Origin: Acestrorhynchus altus
Taxonomy: Eukaryota > Chordata > Actinopteri > Characiformes > Acestrorhynchidae
Assembly: GCA_034509495.1 (NCBI GenBank)
Contig: JAVGWO010000026.1
Location: forward strand, 5,437,665-5,501,664
DNA length: 64,000 bases
Direction of reading: 5' to 3'
Both the position numbers and the translations under genes were made by a program. The stretch's first letter is position 1; each line of letters starts with the position of its first letter. The notes beneath the pieces are model-generated. The model did not search any database. It saw only the letters and a list, made by a program, of their open reading frames with translations, and was not told the origin of the DNA. Of this stretch, positions 1 through 30,554 are shown piece after piece.

Positions 1-66
1 TGCAACTTAAAGTAAATGAATGCATTCATTAGAAGTGGTGTCCACAAACATTTGAACATATATTGT
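1..66. repeat. Right end of a dispersed DNA-transposon-like repeat, cut by window edge
   Basis: Bases 1-66 match 22,289-22,350: both contain tgcaactt, then cattcattagaag, then a ccacaaa..atttg block before an AT-rich end. The window therefore starts inside a repeat copy. The family is known to me as a common fish repeat, but I cannot name it. Confidence 0.6.
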
Positions 67-1259
67 TCAACGTTTATTTGTCTAGGCTTACAAATGCAGG
101 AACATGATCAAACCAACCATAATTTCACAAGAATTTAATTTGAATACGTTAGTACAACTCAGTATTATTTTATAAACATACTCCACATTTTACTCTTTAA
201 AAAACAAAACTCTTTGCCAACTATCCGATATGGCCAAAAGTCCTGGAACCTCAGCTTTTAAGAATCGAGCCACAACACATTAGTATGCGCTTACACCAAA
301 GACAACTCAGGTCTGTACAGAGGCAGAGGAAGCAGAGAGCATTCTTTGTCAACTGATGTTTTAAAGGTACCAGTAATGCAACTGGTACCAGATTCCAATT
401 CCTTCTGGAATGAGATGAGCCTGTGACCTCTGTATGATCTTTACATTAACAGCTAAGATCTAAGGCTGCTCCTCAGAGTGAGGGTGGACATTAACCAGAC
501 ATGATCTGAGTGTGACAAACACACATGGAAGGATTCAAAGACAGCTGAACTGAAGGTGGAGCAGATGACACTGGATGTATTGAAGCTTGTTCTCTATTTG
601 GCTTTTTCTGGACAATTTTCTTTTCAGTTCGGTCCCCGAAGCCTGAACCCCAAAGGGACAGGGTGGTTTTATACAGGTCACACCAGTCCCAAAGGGAGTG
701 AGGTGGTGAAGAGAAGAGACCGCAGTGATGTTCGTCACCCATCACACACACATTCAGCTTTCCACAGGATACCAAAAGTTTAGCACACATTCCTTTCTCA
801 CATCACAGTACAGGTTAGGCACAGGACACTGATTAAAACCACATTTTGTTTAACACTTCAAATACACACTTGGACACATGCTCTCACATGCAGGTATTAA
901 GGCTGCATGATAAATCATATATATAAGTAATTTCATTATATTAGCCATAAACATTTGACCTATAGGAGCACTGTAGTTCCATAATTACAGACTGTGGTCC
1001 ATCTGTTTCGCTGTTCTTCAACTGTCCACCAAAGAACATGTATTTTGTGGGAGTCATTCTCAGGACGATATGACATCGATATTTATGATAAGTACAATAA
1101 CAGACCAGAAGGTGCAAGGATGCAGATATGGCAGGGTAATGTTAATTACGTGGCACTGTCCTTGTTTGTTAAAGTGTCAGTGCAGAAGTCAGCAGAGACA
1201 CAACCCCAGGAAAAAAACAAAAACTCTTCCCAGAGTCTGCTGGTGAGGGAGCGGAGGCT
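67..1259. other. Non-coding sequence, nothing recognised
   Basis: No coding exon, RNA gene or clear repeat was recognised. Short open frames here overlap on both strands and lack similarity. The stretch lies downstream of the placed hdac8 exons and could hold the missing last hdac8 exon or 3' UTR, but I found no match to the family C-terminus. Confidence 0.4.
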
Positions 1260-1700
1260 CCTGTAATGCATAACAGATGGGCGAAGGGTGAAAAGTCTAT
1301 GGGTTTGAGAGACTGGGTGACCCTTGCTTCTAGCCCTCCTGAAATCCAGCTTGCCATCTCATTGTTATCTCTGGCCTATATCAGGCCTATCACTGTGGTG
1401 TCAACCATGAATTTGATTATGGTGATGGAACCACAGACAGGAACTGTGTGAACAGAGATTTTGGCTTCAAAACACAACATTGTGGAATCCCGGTGTTCAG
1501 GGTGATGGCGGAGGAGGAGAGGTTATCCAACTTGACAGACTAGGGTTTATCAGTGAGGAAGTCCAAACTCCAGTTGCAGAGGGCTGTGCTGATACCCAGG
1601 GGGCTAAGCTCGGAGATCAGCTTGGAGAGGATCACCGAGTTGAATGCTGAACTGAAGGCAATGAACAGCATTCTAGCATAGGAGTTCACCTCAGCATCTG
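1260..1700 (-). mobile_element. Decayed LINE reverse-transcriptase fragment (jockey/L2/Rex-like)
   Basis: Read on the minus strand, this stretch gives pieces of a fish LINE reverse transcriptase: MLFIAFSSAFNSVI (about 1,680-1,640), then LSPLGISTALCNWSLDFLTD, then NTGIPQCCVLKP (about 1,495-1,460). A further piece resembles the TVVGLI block after the FADD motif. Stops and frame changes break it, and the motif A aspartate (usually FIDFSSAFN) is alanine, so it is dead. It is truncated at both ends; a MITE lies just beyond 1,735. Confidence 0.75.
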
Positions 1701-1734
1701 AATGTTCTTAATGTTTTAAAGTAAAGGGTTTAAT

Positions 1735-2166
1735 TAGGGCTGGGTGATATGGACAGAAAATAATATCCCGATATTTTACCTGAATGGCGATACACAATAT
1801 GATGTGAAAAATACTTCCTTATACACACTAAATTGTCTTCATGCCAGAGCTCTGACTTATGGTCCCTTCTTGTATGTGTGTGAGAACACGAATGGGGGCA
1901 GAGGGGAGCTGAGAGCAGGAGGCAGAGCAGAGCAAGGAAGCAGAAAACAGCAAGATTCAAACTGAACATTATTTATAAACTTTAAAACGCAGTATAACAA
2001 CAATATTGCTTCAGCCCATATACCACTGGTTTTAAATTGACATTAATATTGTTTATCGCTCGTTCATTCATTCATTGAATTTCATTCAATGAATGAATGA
2101 ATTGTTTATTGCAATAAATTCAGACAATATATCATCCAAACTAAAATTGTTATTGTAACTGGCCTA
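1735..2166. mobile_element. MITE-like element (tagggctgggygatat family), copy 1
   Basis: It begins tagggctgggtgatatggac and contains aatatgatgtgaaaaata, both shared with 13,316-13,690. The far end (aactggccta) is a degenerate inverted copy of the start. It carries a perfect 18-bp hairpin at 2,063-2,101. No coding capacity. Probably a non-autonomous hAT-type element. Confidence 0.55.
2063..2101. repeat. Perfect hairpin, 18-bp stem and 3-nt loop
   Basis: Arm 2,063-2,080 (ttcattcattcattgaat) is the exact reverse complement of 2,084-2,101, with ttc between. It is flanked by near-duplicates attgtttatcgc and attgtttattgc, suggesting a local duplication or inversion inside the MITE. Confidence 0.85.
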
Positions 2167-2222
2167 TTCATGTACGTTAGCAGAATTAACAAGCCTAAGA
2201 CCCAGTAAACCTTCTCTAGATC

Positions 2223-2410
2223 AGGGGTCACCGACCCTGCTCCTGGAGAACTACGTTCCTGCAGGTTTCAACTCCAACGCAAATCTAACACAACCTATTC
2301 AGCCAATCAAGAACTTCTAAAAGCAGTGATAAGTTGGATCAGGTGTGGTAGAATAGGGTTGAATCTAAATTCTGCAGGTAAGCAGCTTTACAGGAGCAGG
2401 GTTGGTGAAC
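2223..2410. mobile_element. Fold-back MITE
   Basis: The ends are inverted repeats: ggtcaccgaccctgctcctg near 2,226-2,245 and caggagcagggttggtgaac at 2,391-2,410 pair at 18 of 20 positions. The inner parts also look palindromic. About 190 bp and non-coding. The ctgctcctggag type of terminus is common in fish fold-back elements. Confidence 0.65.
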
Positions 2411-3301
2411 CGGACGGTCATGTCATTAAGACATAAACTCTGCTCATTGCACTGCAGTCTCTGCCATCTGTATTTTCCCCTCTTTCAGTCAAGTGATGCA
2501 AATTAGATATGCAAGAAAATCAATCCAACTAATCGATCATGTAAATCATTGCCAATGAGTTTTTTTTTGTTTTTTTATTGAAATTATCAATAGTTTAATG
2601 TAGCTCTAGTAATGCATGTGTAGTCAACTCTGATTAACTAACATTAGCACAGCACACAGCAAAAACACTGTGATTAGTTTACATACTGTAAACGTTACAA
2701 AGCCAAATATTACAACAATGACAAAAAATAATATACTGTGCTACCCCAATATACTGTAAGCCTTAGCCTATCCAAACACAACACAGATGGAGCAAATTCA
2801 GGACTGCATGAAGAGTGTGTGTGTTTGTACGTAAATCAATGCACTTTGGTTTGTACACATTCCCTGTCCTCTCTGGAGAGATATTTAGGTTCCTCTCAAA
2901 GCCATGTTTATTTATTTTCTGATTACCAGGAACATCAAAGATAGACAGACATTTTCCCTCTTTCTTTTCTAACTGTGGAGGAATGTTTTGGTGCTGGTGG
3001 TAGTGGTGGAGGGCTGGCCAGGTTTAGTTTAGAGGGATTCCCCGGAGACCACAATGAGTCTGACGGAACAGCTGGTTGAATGAATGACATATGGGCAAGT
3101 GGCATTACGCCATCCAACCGATCATCAATGACTGTCTAAATAAACAGACCAATGCTCTGGACATTATAATTCATTCCTTTGAACAGGCCAAAGTAATCCC
3201 ATCTGTAAAACCGGCATGGTGCTGGAGAATTCAGCAAGGGTGTATTGTGGGCCCATTACAGTTTTGTGTAGTGAAGTCCTGGTTGTCATCATGGCGATTA
3301 C
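2411..3301. other. Non-coding sequence, probably hdac8 intron 10 or downstream
   Basis: No exon or known repeat recognised. The last hdac8 exon is expected at or below this interval but no sequence coding a family-like C-terminus after an AG acceptor was found. Confidence 0.35.
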
Positions 3302-24047
<20,746 letters not shown>

Positions 24048-24580
24048 TTAAAACCGAACCCTTAAAAACTTCAAATTAAAGAAAAGACATGTAAGACTGT
24101 CCTGAGATTTAAAGCCAACACAGGTTCACTACTGCACACTTCCGGTAGCGACTAACACTATACTTCACAATAAAAGCCCATTTTCTTGCATTTAATAAAT
24201 AAACCAAGAATTGGTTTGCAAACACTAATGAAAATGAAATTTTTATGTATGTAAAGATACTTTGTGACAGCTATACACAAAAATTTTATTTGATTGGTTT
24301 GGTGCTCATACAAATGTTCTCAAATATCTTAAAAAAACATTTACGTACTCATTTCGGCCAGTAGATAGTCCTCTTTTATATAAAGTATTTACTTACTAGA
24401 CCATAAAAAAGTAATTCAGGTATATACTACAGTACAACTACTACTTATATTCTTTAAATATTCCGAAAACTACAAAGAGTATCGTAATACTTTTACTTTT
24501 ACTACTACTAATACTATTACAACTAAAAATAAGGCCTTGATAATTCTATAAGATTATTATTATTAATAACAACAACGACA

Positions 24581-24581
24581 A

Positions 24582-24639
<58 letters not shown>

Positions 24640-24655
24640 ATTATTATTATTATTA
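24581..24655. repeat. (TTA)n microsatellite
   Basis: About 24 ATT units with one ata interruption, inside the hdac8-cnpy4 shared upstream region. Confidence 0.95.
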
Positions 24656-24750
24656 AGACGAGACTATATTTTCAGACTCTTATTTTGCTCTGTCGTCGGG
24701 TGGCGCATGCTCAGTAGCAGTGTGTTTTCTGTTGCGGCGTCGTGGCCGTA

Positions 24751-24756
24751 ATGTGA
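24751..24756 (+). promoter_or_regulatory. Start-stop upstream ORF (ATGTGA) before cnpy4
   Basis: An ATG directly followed by TGA lies 39 nt upstream of the cnpy4 ATG. It would be in the 5' leader if transcription starts upstream of 24,751, which is not shown. Confidence 0.4.
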
Positions 24757-24794
24757 GTTTTTCGGAGCTGAACTCTAAACTAACTGCAGACGTA

Positions 24795-25104
24795 ATGAAG
24801 ATTTTCGCTCTGTTCGTGTCTTCTCTGTTCAGTTTCGCTGCAGCGGACCAGGAGGAGCGGCTTCCTAATAAATGTGAAGGTAAGTTTGTCTCGAGCTCAG
24901 CGTTAGTGCTGACTGATATGAGGCTTTAATATCAAGGTTTTTTTATTGACACCTTTGTTATTTAAGATCCTTCTGACTGAATAAGTTTCTGAAAGCTCTT
25001 ATTAAAGTTTAGTGCTCCTCTGTTTTAATGTAGTGTAAATGAAATGTATTTTTAATAAAAGATCTTAACATGAACAGAAAGTGTGTTTACAGGCAGTAAA
25101 TCTC

Positions 25105-25182
<78 letters not shown>

Positions 25183-27794
25183 TTAATAGTTCTTTTCATG
25201 AAATTCAATGCCCTTTGCAAATCAATAATATAACATTCTTTAATTCTCTAATAACTAAACAAAGACTCTGAAGTTCAGTGTCAGTATTATCAACTACAAA
25301 TCTACATAAATCCTTAATGAACTATGTACAGTTTAGTCCAGGGCTGTCAACCTATCCGCAGTGCACCAGTGTGGCTGCAGGTGTTACATTTTGGGTCTGT
25401 TACATTCCAGAAATTGTTATATATTTTTTTTACCTTTGATTAACTTATGCTTTGTGTTTTTTGGGCAGTATGCAAGTTCTTGACAGTGGAGTTGCAGGCA
25501 TCTCTTGAAAAGACTGGCCGCTCAAAAGAGGTTTTAGAGCTTGGTGAGGTGTTGGACACTGGAAAACGCAGACGCAAGATAAAGTACAATACCTCGTAAG
25601 TAAAACCACTAAATGAGAAGAACTGCTTAAATTTGGATCAGAGTATGACTGACTGTTATATTGAAGTAAAATTTTGTCTGTATTTTGTATAGGAAAATTG
25701 GTTTTGTGGGATGTAGCTGTTAGTGATCACGCTTTGTTTTCTGAAGGGAAACACGGTTGACAGAAGCTGTGGACAACATCTGCGCAGGGATTTTACAGTA
25801 CAGTGTCCATGCAGAGAGACCAGGGAGCCTCAGATATGCTAAGGTTTTCTACTACATCAGTAGTCAGCTCATGTTTTTTAGCCTGACCATAGTCATTAAG
25901 TGCTCATTTTGCATGTTCATGTCTTTTTAGTAATGTGTGTCTTATTGTGTATGGGGCTTTTAGGGAACCAGTCAGACCATGAGTACACTGAAGAATCTGG
26001 TTCATAAGGGAGTCAAGGTGGAGCTGGGTGTCCCATATGAGCTCTGGGATGAACCAACAGTGGAGGTGGCAGACTTAAAAAGACAGGTAACACTTGAGCT
26101 ACTGAAAAATAGGCATGTGTGCGCGTCTGCATGTGTGCGCGTCTGCATGTGTGCGCGTCTGCATGTGTGCGCGTCTGCATGTGTGCGCGTGTGTCCATGT
26201 GTGCGTGCATCATGTTTGTTCACACTCTGTATTATTTTGGTCTAACTGATCTTGTAACCCATAGCAGGTGTGAGAGAGAGGATAATCTATAAAAATACAG
26301 AGAGGTGATAGAGGTGTGTGATTCTGAGTAGGACTGAATATATTTAAACTTAAACACGTTTGACGAGGTGAGAGATATATTTTAACTTGTACTGGTAAAA
26401 CACAAACTATTATGTTTCAGTGTGAGACTATGCTGGAGGAATATGAGGAGGTGGTAGAGGACTGGTACTTCAATCATCAAGAGGAAAGACTGGAGAGGTT
26501 TCTTTGTGAAACCCACGTGCTGAAAAATTCAGAATTAGGTGAGAGATTCACACACCAAACACCCACCAACACTCAACCTTTCAAAAGTGAGAAGAATCCT
26601 CACTTTTTAGTCTGATATTTAGTCTGCATTCACCCACATAAAGTAGTCCAAATCTAATTTTCTCACCAAATCCAAGCCTTTTTTAAGGCTCTTCACTCTG
26701 TTTTTTATGTGACCTACATCTGACATTCACTTGTACTGTTCCTGCTTCTAAACTAATGCACCTGCACACAAAGGTGTTGGCAGTTCAGACTGAGTGAAAT
26801 TGCTATATATTGGAATTTTGATTCTGATGTATTGAATTTTGATTCTGATGTATTGAATTTTGATTCTGATGTATTGATGTACCATATGAAAGTAGTGTGT
26901 AAATTCAGTGCATTTGTTACTGATCACACTGCCACACAGAAAACACATCTGGGTCACATATGAAAAAAAGATCTGATCTGTGATGCTTTTACCTGCTGTG
27001 TAAACAGAGCCTTATCCTGCAGTTTGCGTACTTGCTTGGCACTCTGTTGCCTGCTTGTCACAGGATTAAGTGTGATCAGAGTACCATAAAAAAGACAAAT
27101 ATAAACAAGTAACAATATTGACAAATAATTAAAACCTAATAATAACAATAGGTAAGATATGAAATTGAGAATCAAAATCTACTGAGGAAAATTAATTTCA
27201 GCATTATAGCCACACAAAGAATGAATAACAAAGAAGGGAAAATAGATGGCCAAAAGTAAAGCAATCCAATACAATGTCAAAAGGTGCAGAATTTTAAAAT
27301 CTAAATAAGAAGTCCTTGAATTACTGATGTTTTGATATAAATCAAAATCTAACATGTTCTTGCCCAATTTAACACAACATGGTCTTCTGGCCTGTATGCA
27401 GCTTTATGCCAAATAAATCAGGCACGCACTGAATGAGGAGATGTTTCTAGCACTCAGAAAACGTATTCTGTTCTCTTCCAGTCAGCGATACTCCTCCACA
27501 GTGGTTTAAAACATCTACCTTCAGACAGACCTGTGAGAGCACACAAATTAAAAACACATTGTATTGACTCTATGCAGCAGAGAAACTAGAACACTGGGGT
27601 TTACAGGCTCACACTTAATGCTACATGTTTCTTTTAATTCACATTAAACTCATATTTTGTATATTTTTATTTTTACAGAATGCCTGAAGGAGGTGTGGAA
27701 AGGTGACGTGGGAGTGAATGAACCAGCTGAGGGGTCAGAGAGTGAGAAAAACAGCAAAGAAGATGAACAAATGCATGATGCTGGAGAACTTTGA
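24795..27794 (+). CDS. cnpy4: Canopy FGF signalling regulator 4 (CNPY4), complete, six exons
   Basis: Small ER/secretory saposin-like protein of the canopy family; CNPY3 and CNPY4 relatives bind TLRs during maturation. Exons: 24795-24879, 25469-25595, 25747-25843, 25964-26086, 26421-26538, 27679-27794. All junctions are GT-AG with consistent phase, giving 221 residues. Residues 1-20 form a signal peptide (MKIFALFVSSLFSFAAADQE). Six family cysteines are present: KCEVCKF, NICAGIL, QCETML, FLCETH and ECLKEVW. The stretches ELGEVLDTGKRRRK, GSLRYAKGTSQTM and PYELWDEPTVEV match CNPY4 better than CNPY3. The acidic C-terminus ends HDAGEL rather than a canonical KDEL-type signal. No in-frame ATG lies upstream in exon 1; a start-stop ATGTGA sits 39 nt before the ATG. 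The gene is transcribed away from hdac8 with 747 bp between start codons. It has no similarity to the downstream ZP gene. Confidence 0.93.
25110..25180. repeat. Compound (AC)n(AT)n microsatellite
   Basis: About 12 AC units pass directly into about 23 AT units, in cnpy4 intron 1. Confidence 0.97.
26113..26209. repeat. 16-bp minisatellite, gcatgtgtgcgcgtct
   Basis: About 4.5 near-perfect copies then a degenerate tail, starting 26 nt after the cnpy4 exon 4 donor. The unit is mostly alternating purine-pyrimidine. Confidence 0.95.
26812..26877. repeat. 21-bp tandem repeat, three copies
   Basis: The unit ttgaattttgattctgatgt(a) is repeated three times with almost no change, in cnpy4 intron 5. Confidence 0.9.
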
Positions 27795-28890
27795 TAGCAT
27801 AACAAATTCAAACATCTGGACAGTCTTTCCTGTCACAGTATGTCCTGAGAAAGCAGAGGAAGCTGACAAACTGGAATTAGAACCTATCTTGTCTTCCTTG
27901 GTACAAGTAAACACTACATGGACAATCAAACATCCTCAGAAGGTGGTTTTGAAAGTGCAGTGCTGCCATATATTTTAAGATATATATTTAAATTTGAAGG
28001 TGCACCTTCAAGCTGCTACAAACTGTGACTGGTGTTATACTAAATGTGCCTTCTCCTTCCTCCGGAAGAAGCACTGTACCTCACAAATGGTATTGCATAA
28101 GTCTGCACGGCAGTGTGTAGCCAAGCTTTGATTGCACATTGCGTCTGTTCTTCGAAACATTGGGTCCTGTTTATAGTAAAGTAGTTTACAGGATGGTGTT
28201 TTTATGAGGTGCTTTCATTGATGATGACACTCCATGCATTGGGCCGTCACACTACAAACAACCCCTGCGAGTCTGATTACATACACTCAATAATACGATT
28301 TTAATTGGATTTCTACAGTTATCTGTAAACTGCACATTGATGTAAATTGTAATCAGACTTCTCAATGCATGTATACGTCTTACTCAGATTTCAATTACAT
28401 ATTCCCAGTCTTCCTGACAAGCTGTCTCACAGGGGCCTTTTTACAGCCATGTGGAACAGGTTCCGTTCCAGTTTACACCCCTTATTGCTCCTGTACAACT
28501 TGGCACGCCTCTGCCTTCCTCCCTCCTGAGTTATTTTCTTCTGTGAGATTATTGGCTGGTTGCAAAGTAGAAATCTGGTTACTGCCTCATGCTTGTATAT
28601 CTGTACTTTTGTTTGTACAAGTGCATGTTAATGCGTTGATCAAATTACTGACAAAATCTGATTTTTTGCAGTTATCATATAATTGAGTGCATGTAAACAC
28701 ACTCAGTGTTATGTCAAAAGACAGACGCTGACACTAGTAAAGGAATACTACATGGTAGTATTTTTCCTTTATATATTTAATGATGTGTGTTACTCCATTC
28801 TGAAGTGTCAACTGTTTCAATGCAATGAGACCCTTAAGTATTTTGCAATATGTAGATTTTTATGACTTTTTAAATAAATTTTTTATCCAG
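27795..28890 (+). other. cnpy4: Probable cnpy4 3' UTR with poly(A) signal
   Basis: No gene follows the stop at 27,794. The first canonical AATAAA noticed is at 28,873-28,878, so a 3' UTR of about 1.1 kb is plausible. The end is not proven. Confidence 0.45.
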
Positions 28891-30554
28891 TACACCCTGT
28901 ACTGATTCATTTGTCTTTCTAATAAGTGTGTTTAGTTATTGTACTTTTGAATGAGTCAGTTAATGGAGGGGTAACCTCTTCATAATACCATTGATTTCAG
29001 GAGAATCAAATAATGAATAGGACAATAGTGCTGTCTATGTAATGTAAGCAGTCCACTGTTTGAAGCCCTGGGTGAAATCCACTGTTTACACACACACACA
29101 CAGGAATTTATGTACAATTTCTATTATGCTTTTAAGAACAAAAACCTTACAGTCAGTAATCAAAAATCAATAATACAGTACATTTGTGATACAGGCTAGT
29201 AAATCCTGATAGAGGCAACACATCCTTTATTAAATACAGTACAGTGCAATATTGTCAGTCTGTCATAGCATACACAGAAACAGAAATATCAGCAGAAGAA
29301 CATGATTTGAACAAGCTTATTATCCTATTATTATTTTTCTCTCGTTTCCTCTTTTAGACCTTTTTTTTCCCCATTTTTGTGTGATGTTTATCGACAGTTC
29401 AACACCATCAATCAAGAGTCAAGGCTAAACCACTTCACCTTAGTGAACCATTTTTTTTTATAATTTCTTGCTAACTAAAAAAATCTATAATATTTGGTAT
29501 GATGTCAGCGTGTCACTGTCTGTTTTTACTTGTCATAGTTTTTTCAGAAGATTGATCTGATAATTAATCAGATAAATCTTTGCCAGGTTCATTGTTTTCC
29601 CACCAAATTGGGCTTGTTTGAAAGTGCAGCCACAGGTGAAAATTCAAATATTGTTTGGGTTACTTTCACAAATTTACCCCGAAGGCCAAAATGCTTTAAA
29701 TACAAACTGCACAAACATGAAAAATATTTTTTTGGTAATGTATTACTGACATGGCAATACATAGCTGAGTGTTTGGAAGGGAGGAGTCCTGATTGAAGAA
29801 AGACAATAATCAGCAAACAGACAAAATTGTATGAGCTTTAACTTCAGTGACAATAGAAGAACTGTCCAAAAGTTCAAAATAGATCTTCATTCTAATGACC
29901 AGAAATTCAGAAATTATCAGGAATTTGACTGGGATTTGAAATTACTATAAAGATAACATTATAATATTAAAAAGTTAATGATAACACTAATAACAACACT
30001 TATTCTTAACAAGAAGTGTGAATGAGTTTATAAAAATAAACAAAGTAAGATTAGCAGGAAATTTAAGGCGCTACTCTAGTAGTTTTTATTAGATATTTGA
30101 ATGTTTTCTTCACGCTCTGTGAATCTTACATTGACTTCAGAGTCTGTGTTTCAGACACACTTTGGGTTGGATTTTTTTTTTTTTAGTTCTTTTTTTTGCT
30201 GCACCTGGCATCCAGTGCACTCTGCACTGAGCTTCACCCCTTCAATCATTTTCTGTTTAAATGTAGGTTTTACTACATTTTTAATACAGCCCAGGTGACG
30301 CTACTCTATGAATACTTTGAGCTTCCTCTCATCCTAGCACACCTGATCAAAAAACAAGAACTTGGCTTTGGGAACCCTGACTTTTTACTCTTCTACATGG
30401 AAGAGGGTGGAGATCAATTTCAGGTGAATCTCATTGGGCACCATCCATCCTCACAGACCCTATGTCATTGGCTAAGAATCTTGGGCCCTGTTTGCCTTAT
30501 CCTTAGAAAAGTCACACCTTCTGTTAATTAGGCCCCTTTAGGCCTTCAACCAAG
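28891..30554. other. Intergenic region between cnpy4 and the ZP3-like gene
   Basis: No gene recognised. CAGGTG E-boxes occur at 30,292-30,297 and 30,421-30,426, about 260 and 130 bp upstream of the ZP3-like ATG; oocyte ZP genes are known to use FIGLA E-boxes, so these are candidates only. No clear TATA box. Confidence 0.4.

Larger units (their letters stand above)
24048..24794. promoter_or_regulatory. Shared head-to-head intergenic region of hdac8 and cnpy4
   Basis: 747 bp separate the two divergent start codons. Visible candidates: an ETS-type site (cacttccggt, 24,137-24,146; CCGGAAGT on the hdac8 strand) about 90 bp upstream of the hdac8 ATG, and ggcgcatgc at 24,702-24,710, resembling an NRF-1 half-site, upstream of cnpy4. 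A (TTA)n tract divides the interval. No TATA box was recognised. Promoter function is inferred from position. Confidence 0.6.

Noticed and set aside
2935..3117. Possible last hdac8 exon (frame containing SKLNLA)
   Set aside because: Superficial likeness to the expected NLK start, but no AG acceptor in the right phase and no family-like ending.
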